A stretch of DNA of 64,000 nt from Sphingobacterium cavernae (GCF_008520265.1 NZ_VIQM01000025.1:186001-250000), one strand, 5' to 3'. Counted from the first letter of the stretch, positions 37,358 to 47,728 are shown. Numbers and translations: made by a program. The notes: generated from the sequence alone by a model not told the origin.

Positions 37358-37585
37358 ATGGAATCTATAAAAAAGATATTAGGAATAGTTTGGATTATAT
37401 TAGCCATTTTGACAGCTTATTTCTGCATTGTACAATTTGGATTCCCTAAACTGCAGACAGGTCTCCAAGAAGATCTAGTTTTTGGGATTATAATTGTGTT
37501 TGTTTTGACACCAATAGTCTCCATTGGATTGGGAGTTTTTGGATACTTTGCCCTAAAAGGCGAATTCGACGACAACAAAATGTAA
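37358..37585 (+). CDS. Small two-span membrane protein paired with the MFS carrier
   Basis: A 75-residue protein with two hydrophobic helices (about 7-27 and 40-64) and a charged C-terminus (KGEFDDNKM). It may belong to the DUF6814 family by memory. It begins 2 bases after the MFS stop, so it is co-translated. I infer an accessory or regulatory subunit, without proof. Confidence 0.65.
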   Translation: MESIKKILGIVWIILAILTAYFCIVQFGFPKLQTGLQEDLVFGIIIVFVLTPIVSIGLGVFGYFALKGEFDDNKM

Positions 37586-37633
37586 TTTTTCCAACTGAAC
37601 ATCAGCATGATAGGAAGATAAGAGCGATTTACT

Positions 37634-37663
37634 TTTGAAAATCTCAAATTTTTCCTACTTTTG
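37634..37663 (+). promoter_or_regulatory. Bacteroidetes-type promoter of the SRP RNA
   Basis: TTTG at 37634-37637 and TACTTTTG at 37656-37663 with 18 bases between them. It fits the consensus and lies directly in front of the RNA's first stem. Confidence 0.65.
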
Positions 37664-37665
37664 TG

Positions 37666-37764
37666 GTGGGTAAGTCCTTTACGACCAGCTCCCTTTGACT
37701 CCCCCAGGATGGGAACATAGCAAGGGTATTAGGTTGAGCGGTGCGATAAAGGGAGCTTGCCCAC
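37666..37764 (+). ncRNA. ffs: Signal recognition particle RNA, small bacterial type
   Basis: A roughly 100-base RNA. The apical Ffh-binding hairpin is clear: CCCAGG, GGAACAT, AGCAAGGG around 37703-37726, corresponding to the conserved AGG, GGAA and AGCA of SRP domain IV. The ends pair (GTGGGTAAG at 37666 with CTTGCCCAC at 37756-37764, one wobble). A run of T (CTTTTT) follows as terminator. With Ffh it targets nascent membrane proteins to the translocon. The promoter directly in front supports the boundaries, which may be off by a few bases. Confidence 0.88.
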
Positions 37765-37876
37765 TTTTTGTTTCTATACTTTTCTACTTCCCCAAAATCC
37801 TTCATCACTTTTAGCCTTTTAGTTTTACTTTTAGCATATCTTTTCGTTTATTTGTAGTTCGAACAAACACGATTAT

Positions 37877-38719
37877 ATGAGTTGGTTTAAAAGAAATAAA
37901 GCAGGAATTAATACTGCAACAGCAAATAAAAAAGAGGCTCCTGATGGGATGTGGGACAAATGTCCTTCGTGTAAAAAACCTCTTTTAAATCTAGAACAAA
38001 TCGAGAACAAATACGTGTGTCAATATTGTGATTACCACATCCGCATTGGTTCTGCAGCATATTTCTCTATTTTATTTGACGACAATCAGTTTACAGAATT
38101 ATTCCCTAATTTGACAGCTGGTGACCCTTTACAGTTTATTGATAGCAAGCCTTATCATGAGCGATTGGTAGAAAGTCAAAAGAAAACAGGTCTAAAAGAT
38201 GCTTTGCGCTCGGGACATGGTAAATTGAATGGACACGAAATCGTGATTGCTTGTATGGACTTCAACTTCATCGGTGGTTCGATGGGTTCGGTAGTCGGCG
38301 AGAAAATCGCTCGATCAATAGATTATTGCTTGGAACATAAATTGCCATTTATGTTGATTTCAAAATCAGGTGGCGCGCGTATGATGGAAGCTGCATTCTC
38401 GTTGATGCAAATGGCTAAAACTTCAGCTAAATTAGCTTTGTTGAGCCAAGCTAAATTACCTTATATCTGTTTATTGACTGACCCTACTACAGGCGGTGTA
38501 ACAGCTTCATATGCGATGTTAGGCGATATCAATATCGCTGAACCAGGTGCTTTAATTGGTTTTGCAGGACCTCGTGTCATCAAAGAAACGATTAAGAAAG
38601 ATCTTCCGAAAGGTTTCCAAACTTCGGAATTCGTATTAGAACATGGTTTCCTAGATTTTATCGTAGATAGAAGACAACTGAAAGAAAAAGTTTCCACTTT
38701 CTTGAAGTTGGTAAAATAA
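37877..38719 (+). CDS. accD: Acetyl-CoA carboxylase carboxyltransferase subunit beta
   Basis: Carboxyltransferase beta chain, which with AccA moves the carboxyl group from biotin to acetyl-CoA to make malonyl-CoA for fatty acid synthesis. The 280-residue protein has the N-terminal zinc ribbon (CPSCKKPL and CQYCDYH), then [32 protein letters not shown] and the acyl-CoA-binding [12 protein letters not shown]. The length is standard. It lies directly downstream of ffs and is followed by a shared terminator. Confidence 0.95.
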   Translation: MSWFKRNKAGINTATANKKEAPDGMWDKCPSCKKPLLNLEQIENKYVCQYCDYHIRIGSAAYFSILFDDNQFTELFPNLTAGDPLQFIDSKPYHERLVESQKKTGLKDALRSGHGKLNGHEIVIACMDFNFIGGSMGSVVGEKIARSIDYCLEHKLPFMLISKSGGARMMEAAFSLMQMAKTSAKLALLSQAKLPYICLLTDPTTGGVTASYAMLGDINIAEPGALIGFAGPRVIKETIKKDLPKGFQTSEFVLEHGFLDFIVDRRQLKEKVSTFLKLVK

Positions 38720-38730
38720 CAACTTACAAC

Positions 38731-38757
38731 AAAGGTCATTCGAATTGAATGACCTTT
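38731..38757. terminator. Bidirectional terminator after accD
   Basis: Arms AAAGGTCATTC and GAATGACCTTT with a 5-base loop, followed by TTGTCTTTT on the plus strand; the flanking genes converge. Confidence 0.85.
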
Positions 38758-38763
38758 TGTCTT

Positions 38764-39492
38764 TTATAATAAATCTAACTCTTTCAATATTCGTTCGGGA
38801 TTATTCAGAAAAAACTTAGTAAGACGGAATTGGTCAGTATCTTCATAAGCTACTTTTTGGATTCCTTTTTCATCCAATTGCCAAATTTCAGCTCCGGGAT
38901 ATGCCAACAAGATTGGCGAGTGTGTTGCAATGATAAACTGAGATTTTTGTGATAACAACTCCTTAAACCGTACCATCATATTCATTTGCCGAGATAAGGA
39001 AAGTGCCGATTCAGGTTCATCTAAAATATATAATCCATCACCCCAGAATCTATTGTGCAATAATGCCATAAAACTTTCCCCATGAGAACAATGGTGCAGA
39101 GAATGTCCATATGCTCTTTCTAAATAACCGCCACTATCACCATATAGTCTACTCACCTCACTCGCTACGTTATAAAAACTTTCTGCGCGCAGAAAATAAC
39201 CATCCTTATTTCGCCACGCTGTACGTGTAATCTTTAAATCTTCAAATAATGCGGAATGGGAATTCATCGTTTCGAAATTAAAATTTCGACTTCCTCCTTC
39301 AGGATTAAATCCTGCTTGAATAGCTATGGCTTCTACTAATGTAGATTTGCCCATACCATTCTCGCCCACTATGAAAGTAATAGGGTTCGTAAATTCTAAT
39401 TCAGTAAGGTTGCGAAGAGCCTTAATATTATAAGGATAAGCCTTTCGTTCCCTTTTCGGTTTTAGGTTTCTTATTTTGGATATATAAATCAT
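38764..39492 (-). CDS. AAA-type ATPase (RecF/SMC-like ABC ATPase fold)
   Basis: A 242-residue soluble ATPase. The Walker A loop VGENGMGKSTLVEA, the Walker B ILDEPESALS and the switch region IATHSPILLAYPGA are all present. It is short with no long coiled coil, so it is not a RecF or SMC itself. Family members are often annotated as predicted ATP-binding proteins and sometimes belong to defence modules, but there is no nuclease or other partner next door. It is probably a stand-alone housekeeping or stress gene; the function is unknown. Confidence 0.8.
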   Translation of the reverse strand: MIYISKIRNLKPKRERKAYPYNIKALRNLTELEFTNPITFIVGENGMGKSTLVEAIAIQAGFNPEGGSRNFNFETMNSHSALFEDLKITRTAWRNKDGYFLRAESFYNVASEVSRLYGDSGGYLERAYGHSLHHCSHGESFMALLHNRFWGDGLYILDEPESALSLSRQMNMMVRFKELLSQKSQFIIATHSPILLAYPGAEIWQLDEKGIQKVAYEDTDQFRLTKFFLNNPERILKELDLL

Positions 39493-39539
39493 TATTTAAA
39501 AACGATATGATTTAAATATAGCTACAAAATATTATTCCA

Positions 39540-39884
39540 CTATATGTATCTCCAAAAACTCCAAAGTTTTCTTTGTTTTAAATAGTTAATTTTATTCTGA
39601 TTCGCATAAGCTTCACGCTCAAAAGAAATATTACGATAAGCTTTATCAAAGTTTCTGTGTTGGAAATAACGAACAATAAATTCTGCTAAATACCAGAAAT
39701 AAAAAGGAATAACTGCCAATTCCAAGGCTTGAATCAAGTGAATTCGCTCGTGGTTAAGCAAAACATTATCAACTTTCAACCCTGCTCTTCTTAAAAAAAT
39801 AAAAGGAAAAATCGTAATCGCTTCAGCCTTACCAAATGAAAAGACTTTAGTCCAAAACTTACTTACAAATACTTTACCTTTCAT
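39540..39884 (-). CDS. Small putative zinc metallopeptidase-like protein
   Basis: A 114-residue protein with the HExxH-type zinc motif NHERIHLIQ at about residues 44-52 and a downstream acidic SFEREAYANQ that could supply the third ligand, the pattern of gluzincin-like enzymes. Two hydrophobic stretches (about 56-72) suggest a membrane link. I recognise the motif pattern but not a named family. It is a stand-alone gene divergent from the MerR-type gene. Confidence 0.6.
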   Translation of the reverse strand: MKGKVFVSKFWTKVFSFGKAEAITIFPFIFLRRAGLKVDNVLLNHERIHLIQALELAVIPFYFWYLAEFIVRYFQHRNFDKAYRNISFEREAYANQNKINYLKQRKLWSFWRYI

Positions 39885-39949
39885 GAACTCAATTATAGAT
39901 GAAAATGTACAACAATTATTCCTAACTTTATTATTTGCTACATAGGTTG

Positions 39950-39957
39950 TATATTTG
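39950..39957 (+). promoter_or_regulatory. Possible -7 box of the MerR-type gene
   Basis: TATATTTG fits TAnnTTTG and lies 27 bases before the chosen ATG. No TTTG at the expected distance upstream is seen. Confidence 0.35.
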
Positions 39958-39984
39958 TTATCTTTAAGTAAAACACGTGCGGGT

Positions 39985-40320
39985 ATGCCTTACAAAGAAC
40001 GAGAAATAAATAAATTGTACTATACAATGGGAGAAGTGACTGAAATGTTCGGTGTGAACGCTTCTCAAGTTCGTTTTTATGAACGTGAATTTGATATTCT
40101 TCAACCTAAGAAGAATAAAAAAGGTAATCGTCTTTTCACGCAAGAGGATATTGCAAACTTGAAAATCATCTTTAATCTGGTGAAAGACAAAGGCTATACA
40201 TTACAAGGTGCTCGTGAATATTTGAAAACAAATAAATCCGAAGCAAAAGAGAACCAACGTGTAGTAGATTCTCTTGAGCGTCTGAAATCTTTTTTGATTG
40301 AAGTACGCGATAGTTTGTAG
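39985..40320 (+). CDS. MerR-family transcriptional regulator
   Basis: A 111-residue protein made almost only of the MerR DNA-binding winged helix: YYTMGEVTEMFGVNASQVRFYEREFDIL then KNKKGNRLFTQEDIANLKII and a short coiled coil, with no effector domain. MerR proteins bend promoter DNA between -35 and -10. It is a short, sensor-free type. I reject an upstream TTG start (39955), because the ATG at 39985 begins in front of the helix-turn-helix at a normal distance. Confidence 0.82.
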   Translation: MPYKEREINKLYYTMGEVTEMFGVNASQVRFYEREFDILQPKKNKKGNRLFTQEDIANLKIIFNLVKDKGYTLQGAREYLKTNKSEAKENQRVVDSLERLKSFLIEVRDSL

Positions 40321-40321
40321 G

Positions 40322-40816
40322 CTATCTATTTGCTAATTCAATCACCTCCAAATTTTCGATTTTTCCAGCATTTAGCTCAAAACGCATTAATGTTCTGACT
40401 TTGTGCCAACCGTGCTTTCCAGCAGCGCCAGGGTTAAGGTGTAATAATTGCAATTTTTGGTCGTACTGTACTTTCAAAATATGTGAATGTCCACAGATAA
40501 AAAGTTTCGGTGGATTTTTGATAATCTCAGCTTTTATTAATGAAGAATATCGCCCTGGATAGCCTCCTATATGTGTCATCCACACATCTACCCCTTCACA
40601 TTCGAACCGTAAATGTTCGTGACAGTGAAACTGAATAGTTTTATCATCAATATTGCCATACACACCTCGAAAAGGTTTGAACGCTTCTAATTTCTCGACT
40701 ATATCGTACGAACCAAAATCTCCTGCATGCCAGACTTCATCACAATCCTTGAAATGGGTAAAAACCGCATCATCCAAATAGCTGTGTGTATCGGAAATCA
40801 ATCCTATTTTTTTCAT
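40322..40816 (-). CDS. YfcE/MJ0936-type metallophosphoesterase
   Basis: A 164-residue calcineurin-like phosphoesterase. The metal-binding motifs are in the expected order: SDTHSYLDD, HAGDFGS, GNIDD, then THIGGYPG, CGHSH and LNPGAAGKHG. The family hydrolyses phosphodiesters or phosphomonoesters with two metal ions; the natural substrate is not visible. It sits 4 bases downstream of the TrmN6-like gene on the same strand. Confidence 0.9.
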   Translation of the reverse strand: MKKIGLISDTHSYLDDAVFTHFKDCDEVWHAGDFGSYDIVEKLEAFKPFRGVYGNIDDKTIQFHCHEHLRFECEGVDVWMTHIGGYPGRYSSLIKAEIIKNPPKLFICGHSHILKVQYDQKLQLLHLNPGAAGKHGWHKVRTLMRFELNAGKIENLEVIELANR

Positions 40817-40820
40817 AGTG

Positions 40821-41528
40821 TTAAAAAGCTAAAAAGAATGGTTTTAATATTGTTCGGTATGCTTCCGAATAAACACCCTTTTCTTGGTAAATCACAAACT
40901 CTTCCTTCTTAAATGCTTCTGTTGTTTGTCTACTAAGTGAGATTATATTTCTAATAACTTCCGAATCCGAAAAGGATTTTATAGCAACCAATTTGATCAA
41001 ATGCAATCCCTGACGCTTACCTTCATTAATGACGTATTCGGCTAATTCATTTGGTAGAATCAGATCCAACTGACCATTGTCCGATAAATTTGCGTTAGCA
41101 AAATCTATAAGATTTTTAAAAAAATCAAAATCTGCGTGTCGAGCTATTTTTTTTCGTGCATCCGGATTATGCAATGAATTGGTATAAAAAGGAGGATTAC
41201 TTACAATTAAATCATATTTATTAGCCTTTTGCAAATCTTCGAAAGATCCTAAATTTCCTTGAATACGCGAAGCAAAAGGGGAATGTTTAAAATTGTTCAA
41301 CGAAGTCTGGTATGCTTCTATATCAATTTCGACAGCGTCGATATTTGCATCCTGAAAACGCTGAGCTAACATTAGCGCAATTACACCCGTTCCAGTTCCT
41401 ATATCCAATATGCGATAAGGGTTATTTACTTGCACATACGCACCCAGCAATACACCATCCGTATTGATTTTCATCGCACATCCTTCCTGATTTATTTCAA
41501 ACTCTTTAAACCTAAATACTGATCCCAT
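40821..41528 (-). CDS. TrmN6/YfiC-type tRNA adenine methyltransferase
   Basis: A 235-residue SAM-dependent N6-adenine methyltransferase. DIGTGTGVIALMLAQRF is the SAM loop and SNPPFYTNS is the catalytic NPPY/F motif of N6-adenine methylases. The closest known member modifies A37 of tRNA-Val. An upstream TTG (41537) is rejected because it adds three residues and the ATG at 41528 starts the conserved MGSVFRFKEFEI region. It is 4 bases ahead of the phosphoesterase. Confidence 0.85.
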   Translation of the reverse strand: MGSVFRFKEFEINQEGCAMKINTDGVLLGAYVQVNNPYRILDIGTGTGVIALMLAQRFQDANIDAVEIDIEAYQTSLNNFKHSPFASRIQGNLGSFEDLQKANKYDLIVSNPPFYTNSLHNPDARKKIARHADFDFFKNLIDFANANLSDNGQLDLILPNELAEYVINEGKRQGLHLIKLVAIKSFSDSEVIRNIISLSRQTTEAFKKEEFVIYQEKGVYSEAYRTILKPFFLAF

Positions 41529-41600
41529 GTCTAACAAAGGTAGCCAATTTACAATTTAAGAACTTGAATTTAATGCATACTTTAGTATAAAATAACCAAT

Positions 41601-42725
41601 ATGAAATTACAAATCATCCTTGCATACATACTTTTTTCAATTACATCCATTCCAGTAATTTATGGTCAAAATGCCTGTGAAAATATTATAACCATAACGG
41701 TAGAAAAATTACCTCAACTCTTGAAAAAGAATGACTATCAGGAAATCGACAACAAGCTCAACACAATCGAAGCGACCTGTGGCCTTTCGGAGTTCACCCT
41801 ACGAACGCGTATTATTTACCAAATCATAAACAGAGAAAACTCAAAAGAAAATCGTCAAAAATATCTTCGTAATAGATTTGATCGGATACTTATAATTCGT
41901 TGGGACGACTCCTATCTTTCAGACCATCAAGAAATTTTTCTTGCGCACAAGAAAAATTATGAATATATCCCAATGAGACATCCCGTAGATTCACTCTTAA
42001 AAATCAAAGCCTCATCCATTTTAAATTCTCCAGGCTATAATGATATTGATATCGAAGAAAAAGCTTTATTGTATTTATTCAAAGATGATATTGAGATGTA
42101 TACTAGTATAACTGAAGCACAATACATCGAGAAGAAAAAAGTAGAAATGCGTTCTAAAGAGGCTGAGAACAAATATAAATCTACATTTGGTTTGCATACA
42201 GGGGTATTTATGCCTCTTGGTGAAAATGACTTTTTTGGAAAATCTGTTACAGGGGGTGTTTCTTATATGGGTCCATTTTCTAATAACTTTATTCTTGACC
42301 TACACTATAAATTTAGAGTTCACCCCAAGTCTCGTGTATTTGATTTTAGATATAAAGACAACATAAGGGAAGTAGACGCTATTACCAGTCATGTCATATC
42401 CATAGGAGCGGGATATAAATTATTGGATAAGAATAAATTTATTATTTTACCAAAAGTAAATCTTGGGCTGGGTTTTATATGGACAGGATTATCCGAAAAA
42501 GAATATGGAGAAGACGATGAAGGCAATGAAACTGAAACTCTAAGACTACGTAATGTAAATACCCTGCACTCTACTATCGGAATTACTTTTATGAGGCATG
42601 TATACGATAATCTTTATTTTGGATTTGAAAGCAATTTACACTTAATTCCTTACCAATGGGATAGCCGCTTGCAATCACCTATCCCATCCAAATATGCTTC
42701 GCTAGAGTTTTTTGTACGTTTCTAG
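41601..42725 (+). CDS. Exported protein with C-terminal outer-membrane barrel
   Basis: A 374-residue protein. Residues 1-22 form a signal peptide (ending VIYGQ). A helical, soluble middle (to about 195) follows, then a barrel-like C-terminal half with alternating aromatic residues ([44 protein letters not shown]) ending in Phe. This is a common Bacteroidetes layout of small outer-membrane proteins with unknown job. The stop overlaps the convergent mutS end by 4 bases. Confidence 0.72.
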   Translation: MKLQIILAYILFSITSIPVIYGQNACENIITITVEKLPQLLKKNDYQEIDNKLNTIEATCGLSEFTLRTRIIYQIINRENSKENRQKYLRNRFDRILIIRWDDSYLSDHQEIFLAHKKNYEYIPMRHPVDSLLKIKASSILNSPGYNDIDIEEKALLYLFKDDIEMYTSITEAQYIEKKKVEMRSKEAENKYKSTFGLHTGVFMPLGENDFFGKSVTGGVSYMGPFSNNFILDLHYKFRVHPKSRVFDFRYKDNIREVDAITSHVISIGAGYKLLDKNKFIILPKVNLGLGFIWTGLSEKEYGEDDEGNETETLRLRNVNTLHSTIGITFMRHVYDNLYFGFESNLHLIPYQWDSRLQSPIPSKYASLEFFVRF

Positions 42726-45328
42726 CTTTTTAATACACGCTGAATTTCGTCTAATTTCATCAATGCTTCGACTGGTGTCAATGTATTCACATCCAGATTA
42801 TTCAACATGTCGCGAATTTTTTCCAAAACTGGGTCATCAATTGCAAACATTTGCAATTGATGCGCTTGTTTTTGAATTTTGCGCATATTGTCTTTGATTT
42901 TCTCACCGCCTGTACGCTCTTGTTCTAGACGCTTCAATATTTCCGAAGCACGACCTATTAATTTAGGTGGCATACCTGCCAATTTAGCCACATGAATACC
43001 AAAGCTATGCTCTGAACCTCCAGGCATTAACTTGCGTAAGAAGATCACTTTGTTGTTCAACTCTTTTACAGTGACATTGAAATTTTTGATGCGTGGCATC
43101 GAATTATTCAGCTCATTCAATTCATGATAGTGCGTAGCAAATAAGGTCTTCGCTCGTGCAGAAGGATGATTGTGCAAAAATTCGGCTATAGCCCAAGCAA
43201 TGGAAATACCATCATATGTGCTCGTACCACGGCCAATTTCATCCAAAAGTATCAAAGAACGATCAGATAAATTGTTCATAATACTTGCCGTCTCATTCAT
43301 CTCCACCATAAATGTAGATTCACCAGAAGACAGATTATCCGAAGCACCAACACGCGTAAATATCTTATCCACCAAGCCAATAGAAGCTTCCTTTGCAGGT
43401 ACAAAAGATCCAATTTGCGCCATCAAGACAATCAAACCAGTTTGACGAAGTAAAGCTGACTTACCCGCCATATTTGGACCTGTGATTATTATGATTTGCT
43501 GTGTATCAGGATCCAAATACGTATCATTCGTGATGTAATCCTCACCTATTGGTAAGTTTCGCTCAATCACAGGATGACGACCACCTTTAATATCCAAAAT
43601 TTTAGAATCTGAAATTTCGGGCTTGACATAATAATTTTTCTGCGCGATAGTGGCAAAATTCAAGAGCACATCTAATTTTGCAATTAACTGTGCATCGAGC
43701 TGAATAGGCTTTATGTATTCCGATATGGATATTAATAATTCGCCATAAATTCTATTTTCAATGACTTGAATTTTTTCTTCAGCACCTAAAATTTGATCTT
43801 CATATTCCTTTAGTTCTTCAGTAATATAACGCTCTGCATTAACTAGCGTTTGCTTACGAATCCAGCCTTCAGGAACTTTATCTTTGTGCGTATTGGTCAC
43901 TTCAAGGTAATAGCCAAACACATTATTGAATGCTATTTTTAAGGAAGGAATACCTGTTGCTTCAGCTTCACGCTTTTGGATTTCTAACAAATATCCTTTT
44001 CCACCAAAGGCAACTTTTCTCAACTTATCCAAATCTGCATCTACGCCATCTGCAATTACATTTCCCTTATTCAATAATACGGGTGGTTCTGCATGAATCG
44101 TATGTTCAATTTTTTCACGGATAATCGTACAAGTATTTAACTGCTCTGAAATCATACGTAATGATTCTGATTCAGCTACATTTGTTAACAGTTTAAGTTT
44201 TTCAATAGCATATAACGAGCGCTTCAACTGCGTAATTTCACGAGGATTGGCTTTCAACAAACCAATTTTTGAAATTAATCGCTCTAAATCACCTACTTGT
44301 TTGATTTCTCGAATCAAATCTTCGCGCAGTTCTGTATTTTTATAAAAATACTCCACCACATTTAATCGCTCTTGAATAGACTTGCGGTCTTTCAGTGGCA
44401 TGACAATCCATCGTTTCAGCAAGCGCGCTCCCATCGGCGATGATGTATCATCCAACACATCCGACAAAGTAATCGCATTCTCATTGGCTGAGCCAATCAA
44501 TTCTAAATTTCGAATCGTAAATCGATCCAGCCACATATAGCGATCTTCCTCAATTCTTGAAATACGGGAAATATGTTGCAGATTTCGGTGTTCTGTTTCA
44601 TTCAAATAATGCAATGCAACACCTGCCGCCACTATACCAACTAGCATTCGATCAATACCAAAACCTTTGAAGGAATTAACTTCAAAGTGTTTTAATAAAG
44701 TTTCGGTAGCATAATCACCTGAATATGGCCATTCGTCTAAATAATAGGTATAATAAGAAGAGCCGAATTGCTCTAAGAATTCTTTTGATTGCTTTCTTGA
44801 CATAATCACTTCGGTAGGTTTAAAACCTTGAAGTAATTTATCCACATAATTCACTGACCCTTGCGCAACTAAAAATTCGCCAGTTGAGATATCTAAAAAT
44901 GAAACGCCGACAATAGTCTTATCAAAATAAATAGATGCTAAATAATTGTTGGATTTTTGCTGAACGATATTATCACTGTACGAAACACCTGGTGTAACCA
45001 ATTCGGTGACTCCACGTTTCACAATAGTTTTAGTTTGCTTGGGATCTTCCAATTGATCACAGATTGCTACGCGACAACCTGCACGCACCAATTTTGGCAA
45101 ATAAGTCTCCAACGAGTGATGTGGAAAACCAGCAAGTGCAGTTTCAGACTCGGTACCATTTCCCCTTTTGGTTTGGACAATACCCAAAATTCCGGCAGCT
45201 TTGATCGCATCTTCACCAAAAGTTTCGTAAAAATCGCCTACACGAAATAACAATAATGCACCTGGATATTTAGCTTTGATGCTATTATATTGCTGCATTA
45301 GAGGAGTTTCTTTCTTTGCCTTTGCCAA
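42722..45328 (-). CDS. mutS: DNA mismatch repair protein MutS
   Basis: An 868-residue protein that recognises mismatches and small loops in DNA. The N-terminal mismatch-binding FYE motif is present ([14 protein letters not shown]), as are the Walker [14 protein letters not shown], the [14 protein letters not shown] stretch, [14 protein letters not shown] (Walker B) and [10 protein letters not shown]. The full length is normal and no break is visible, so mismatch repair should be intact in this organism. It is convergent with the outer-membrane protein gene. Confidence 0.96.
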   Translation of the reverse strand: MAKAKKETPLMQQYNSIKAKYPGALLLFRVGDFYETFGEDAIKAAGILGIVQTKRGNGTESETALAGFPHHSLETYLPKLVRAGCRVAICDQLEDPKQTKTIVKRGVTELVTPGVSYSDNIVQQKSNNYLASIYFDKTIVGVSFLDISTGEFLVAQGSVNYVDKLLQGFKPTEVIMSRKQSKEFLEQFGSSYYTYYLDEWPYSGDYATETLLKHFEVNSFKGFGIDRMLVGIVAAGVALHYLNETEHRNLQHISRISRIEEDRYMWLDRFTIRNLELIGSANENAITLSDVLDDTSSPMGARLLKRWIVMPLKDRKSIQERLNVVEYFYKNTELREDLIREIKQVGDLERLISKIGLLKANPREITQLKRSLYAIEKLKLLTNVAESESLRMISEQLNTCTIIREKIEHTIHAEPPVLLNKGNVIADGVDADLDKLRKVAFGGKGYLLEIQKREAEATGIPSLKIAFNNVFGYYLEVTNTHKDKVPEGWIRKQTLVNAERYITEELKEYEDQILGAEEKIQVIENRIYGELLISISEYIKPIQLDAQLIAKLDVLLNFATIAQKNYYVKPEISDSKILDIKGGRHPVIERNLPIGEDYITNDTYLDPDTQQIIIITGPNMAGKSALLRQTGLIVLMAQIGSFVPAKEASIGLVDKIFTRVGASDNLSSGESTFMVEMNETASIMNNLSDRSLILLDEIGRGTSTYDGISIAWAIAEFLHNHPSARAKTLFATHYHELNELNNSMPRIKNFNVTVKELNNKVIFLRKLMPGGSEHSFGIHVAKLAGMPPKLIGRASEILKRLEQERTGGEKIKDNMRKIQKQAHQLQMFAIDDPVLEKIRDMLNNLDVNTLTPVEALMKLDEIQRVLKS

Positions 45329-45446
45329 TGGAAAATAAATTTTAGTTGAAGCGTAAAATTAAGATAAATGCGGTGATTTGACAAGCGCTAATAAAGCTTT
45401 AATTTAAGCTAAAAACCCTGAAAAAATTATTAATTCTTCTATTTTC

Positions 45447-45800
45447 TTAATATTTTTTCCAATTTTTTCCCTTTGCCAATTCATCGACTACCTTATCCAA
45501 ATAACGTACTTTTTGTGTCAATGGATTTACTATATCTTGAATCTTATAGCCACAGATACTTCCAGTTATTAAATGTGCATTTTCATTTAGCTTTGCAGAT
45601 TCAAAAAATTGTTCAAAAGTTGATTTATCTGCTATATGTTGTTGTAATTCTTGTTCAGAAAAACCAGTCAACCAACATATTACTTCGTGCAGCTCAGCAA
45701 TTGATCTATCTTTTTTTTCGACTTTAGTGACATAATGTGGATAAACAGAAGCAAAAGTCATTTTAGCTATGCGTTCATCATGATGGCTCGTATCTTTCAT
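45447..45800 (-). CDS. DUF2200-family protein
   Basis: A 117-residue soluble protein. The conserved stretches RIAKMTFASVYPHYVTKVEK, EVICWLTGF and GYKIQDIVNPLTQKVRYLDK match my memory of DUF2200, a family with no known function. It is a stand-alone gene on the minus strand, divergent from mtgA. Confidence 0.82.
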   Translation of the reverse strand: MKDTSHHDERIAKMTFASVYPHYVTKVEKKDRSIAELHEVICWLTGFSEQELQQHIADKSTFEQFFESAKLNENAHLITGSICGYKIQDIVNPLTQKVRYLDKVVDELAKGKNWKKY

Positions 45801-45892
45801 AGGCTTTGTATTATTGAAATCAACAAATTACTAATAAGAAATTTATTACTATACAAGGTACAATTCTTCATGCAAATTGTACATTTTTTCTT

Positions 45893-45900
45893 TAGGTTTG
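45893..45900 (+). promoter_or_regulatory. Possible -7 box of mtgA
   Basis: TAGGTTTG matches TAnnTTTG and lies 26 bases ahead of the mtgA ATG. The upstream TTTG element is not clear. Confidence 0.35.
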
Positions 45901-45926
45901 CATGAAAAATACCGTATCGCATAGTC

Positions 45927-46676
45927 ATGGCTATCAAAAGAACAAACTCCACCACAGTACGTAAAAAATCGAACAGCAGAAAATCACCAGTTAAAAATTG
46001 GTGGCAGAATACTGTCAAATGGACTTTAAGAATCATTTTAGGATTTTTCGCGCTCACTATATTTTGGGTTATTGCTCTTCGATTTATAAATCCACCAGTG
46101 ACTTATTTGATGATCAAACGCGGATTTGAATGGAAAGCTGTTGGCAAAGGATTCAAAATTGAAAAGGATTGGCTGGATTATGAAGAATTGTCAACGAATC
46201 TCAAAAAGGCTGCTATTGCGGGAGAAGATGCACATTTTATGACTCATAATGGATTTGACACGAAAGCAATCATGGAAGCATTTGAAAAAAATCAAGATGG
46301 CAAACCACTGCGAGGTGGTTCTACCATATCACAACAAACAGCTAAAAATGTATTTTTATGGCCCGAAAGATCTTGGGTACGCAAAGGTTTGGAAACCTAT
46401 TTCACTGCATTGATCGAAATTTTTTGGTCTAAAAAAAGAATATTAGAAGTATATCTGAATGTTATCGAAATGGGGCAAGGTGTTTATGGAGCAGAGGCTG
46501 CAGCACAATATTATTTTAATAAATCTGGCAAAAGCTTATCCAAAAAGGAAGCGGCATTGATAATCGCAATTTTGCCAAATCCACGCAAATGGGATGCACG
46601 TAGACCTTCTCGCTACGTTAACTCAAGAGCTAATAGCATCGTGAGGTATTTAAATCATTATACGGTACCAGAGTAA
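45927..46676 (+). CDS. mtgA: Monofunctional biosynthetic peptidoglycan transglycosylase
   Basis: A 249-residue, single-span (about 32-54) glycosyltransferase of family GT51 that polymerises lipid II into glycan chains. The family motifs appear in order: AGEDAHFMTHNGFD with the catalytic Glu, RGGSTISQQTAKN, KKRILEVYLNVIEMGQGVYG and AAQYYFNKS. There is no transpeptidase domain, which separates it from class A penicillin-binding proteins. A terminator follows. Confidence 0.93.
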   Translation: MAIKRTNSTTVRKKSNSRKSPVKNWWQNTVKWTLRIILGFFALTIFWVIALRFINPPVTYLMIKRGFEWKAVGKGFKIEKDWLDYEELSTNLKKAAIAGEDAHFMTHNGFDTKAIMEAFEKNQDGKPLRGGSTISQQTAKNVFLWPERSWVRKGLETYFTALIEIFWSKKRILEVYLNVIEMGQGVYGAEAAAQYYFNKSGKSLSKKEAALIIAILPNPRKWDARRPSRYVNSRANSIVRYLNHYTVPE

Positions 46677-46680
46677 ACAA

Positions 46681-46707
46681 AAAGGGAGCTTTTTAGACTC
46701 CCTCTTT
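46681..46707 (+). terminator. Terminator after mtgA
   Basis: AAAGGGAG and CTCCCTCTTT arms around a TTTTTAGA loop, then T residues. Confidence 0.72.
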
Positions 46708-46736
46708 ATACTTTATATAATCTCTATTTCATTAAC

Positions 46737-47728
46737 TTACATTTTTCTTAAACTTCCATAATAGAAATTTGTAGGTTTATCAACTTCTACTAATCCCCCT
46801 ATATTACTTACCAATGGGTCATTACTTTGTATATAACTCAATTTAAATTTTTTACTTGTACTACCAGGAGTTATAAAAAAGTCTCGAATTGGAGCGAGCT
46901 GAGTAGCCCGCGCTGAGAAATTAGAATCGTAAATTGGATTCGACAATACTATTTCCCCCTCTTCACTCATTTTGTAATCATATGTTGCGAGTCCAGTAGC
47001 ATAAGTTGTTCAATTTGGCTTCACTTGATTTTGAATACCAACCTCCGCTTTTGTTGCGCTTGTTAATTTAAAATAACATTGAAGAATATGACGAGCAGGA
47101 TTCATAGCATCAAATAATCCCAACGATCTTTCATATGTTGCATTGAAATCGCTTGTGATTCCAAGAGGTAGCACACGATTAATATGAATCGCATTATAGG
47201 TTTTATTGTATGCAAAAAGTGTTTCTATTGGAAGGATTGGTTGCGTGTGTTGACTAATTTTGAATTTTTCATTATTAATATCATAAACGTAAAAGTCCTG
47301 TCCCTCTAGTACTCCTTTGATAAAAACTTGATCTCCAACTGTAATGGGTACGTTAAAATTCACCCCCCCAATTCATAATTAAATTTCCCTGTAACACTTA
47401 CAACCGAACCATCAGTGTGTACGTATTGAAATACCACACCTTTAGTAGTAGTCAATACAAATTCCATTAAATTACTTACTCCATTAACATTCAAATAATT
47501 ATTTTGATGACTTGAAAAGTAATTATTAACAGAATTCACTGAGTTCGTATAGCCGCCTTCTAAATATTGCTTTTGCTCTGCCTCTGATAATTTTACTAAT
47601 TTTAGAAGATTAGAATATCGCTTTCCTTTTAAAAGTATAGAATTATCTTCTATGGATACTAATTCAAATTCAACGTCACTTTGTAACCCATTACCAGAAC
47701 TTCCTCCGTTTACTGATGGTGTAGTATC
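46737..47728 (-). pseudogene. C-terminal part of a DUF4302-type surface protein, with three lesions
   Basis: Pieces in the same overall order: a stretch from 47728 to 47364 (starting DTTPSVNGGSSGNG, with VEFELVSIEDNSILLKGKRY), a second from 47363 to 47010 and a third from 47009 to 46737. The VEFELVS...LLKGKRYSNLL pattern is the typical middle of DUF4302, a family found next to outer-membrane uptake loci in Bacteroidetes. The N-terminal half is missing. A run of seven C at 47363-47369 causes a one-base frameshift (eight would restore the frame), and TGA at 47010-47012 is an in-frame stop between VKPN and TTYATG. This is a dead remnant. Confidence 0.82.

Noticed and set aside
37664..37770. tmRNA or tRNA at the structured RNA near 37.7 kb
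   Set aside because: The AGG/GGAA/AGCA loop and the roughly 100-base size fit SRP RNA; no tRNA-like ends or tag frame are present.
47340..47372. Phase-variable surface gene at the seven-C run
   Set aside because: The gene also lacks its first half and has a second stop at 47010-47012, so slippage could not restore it.
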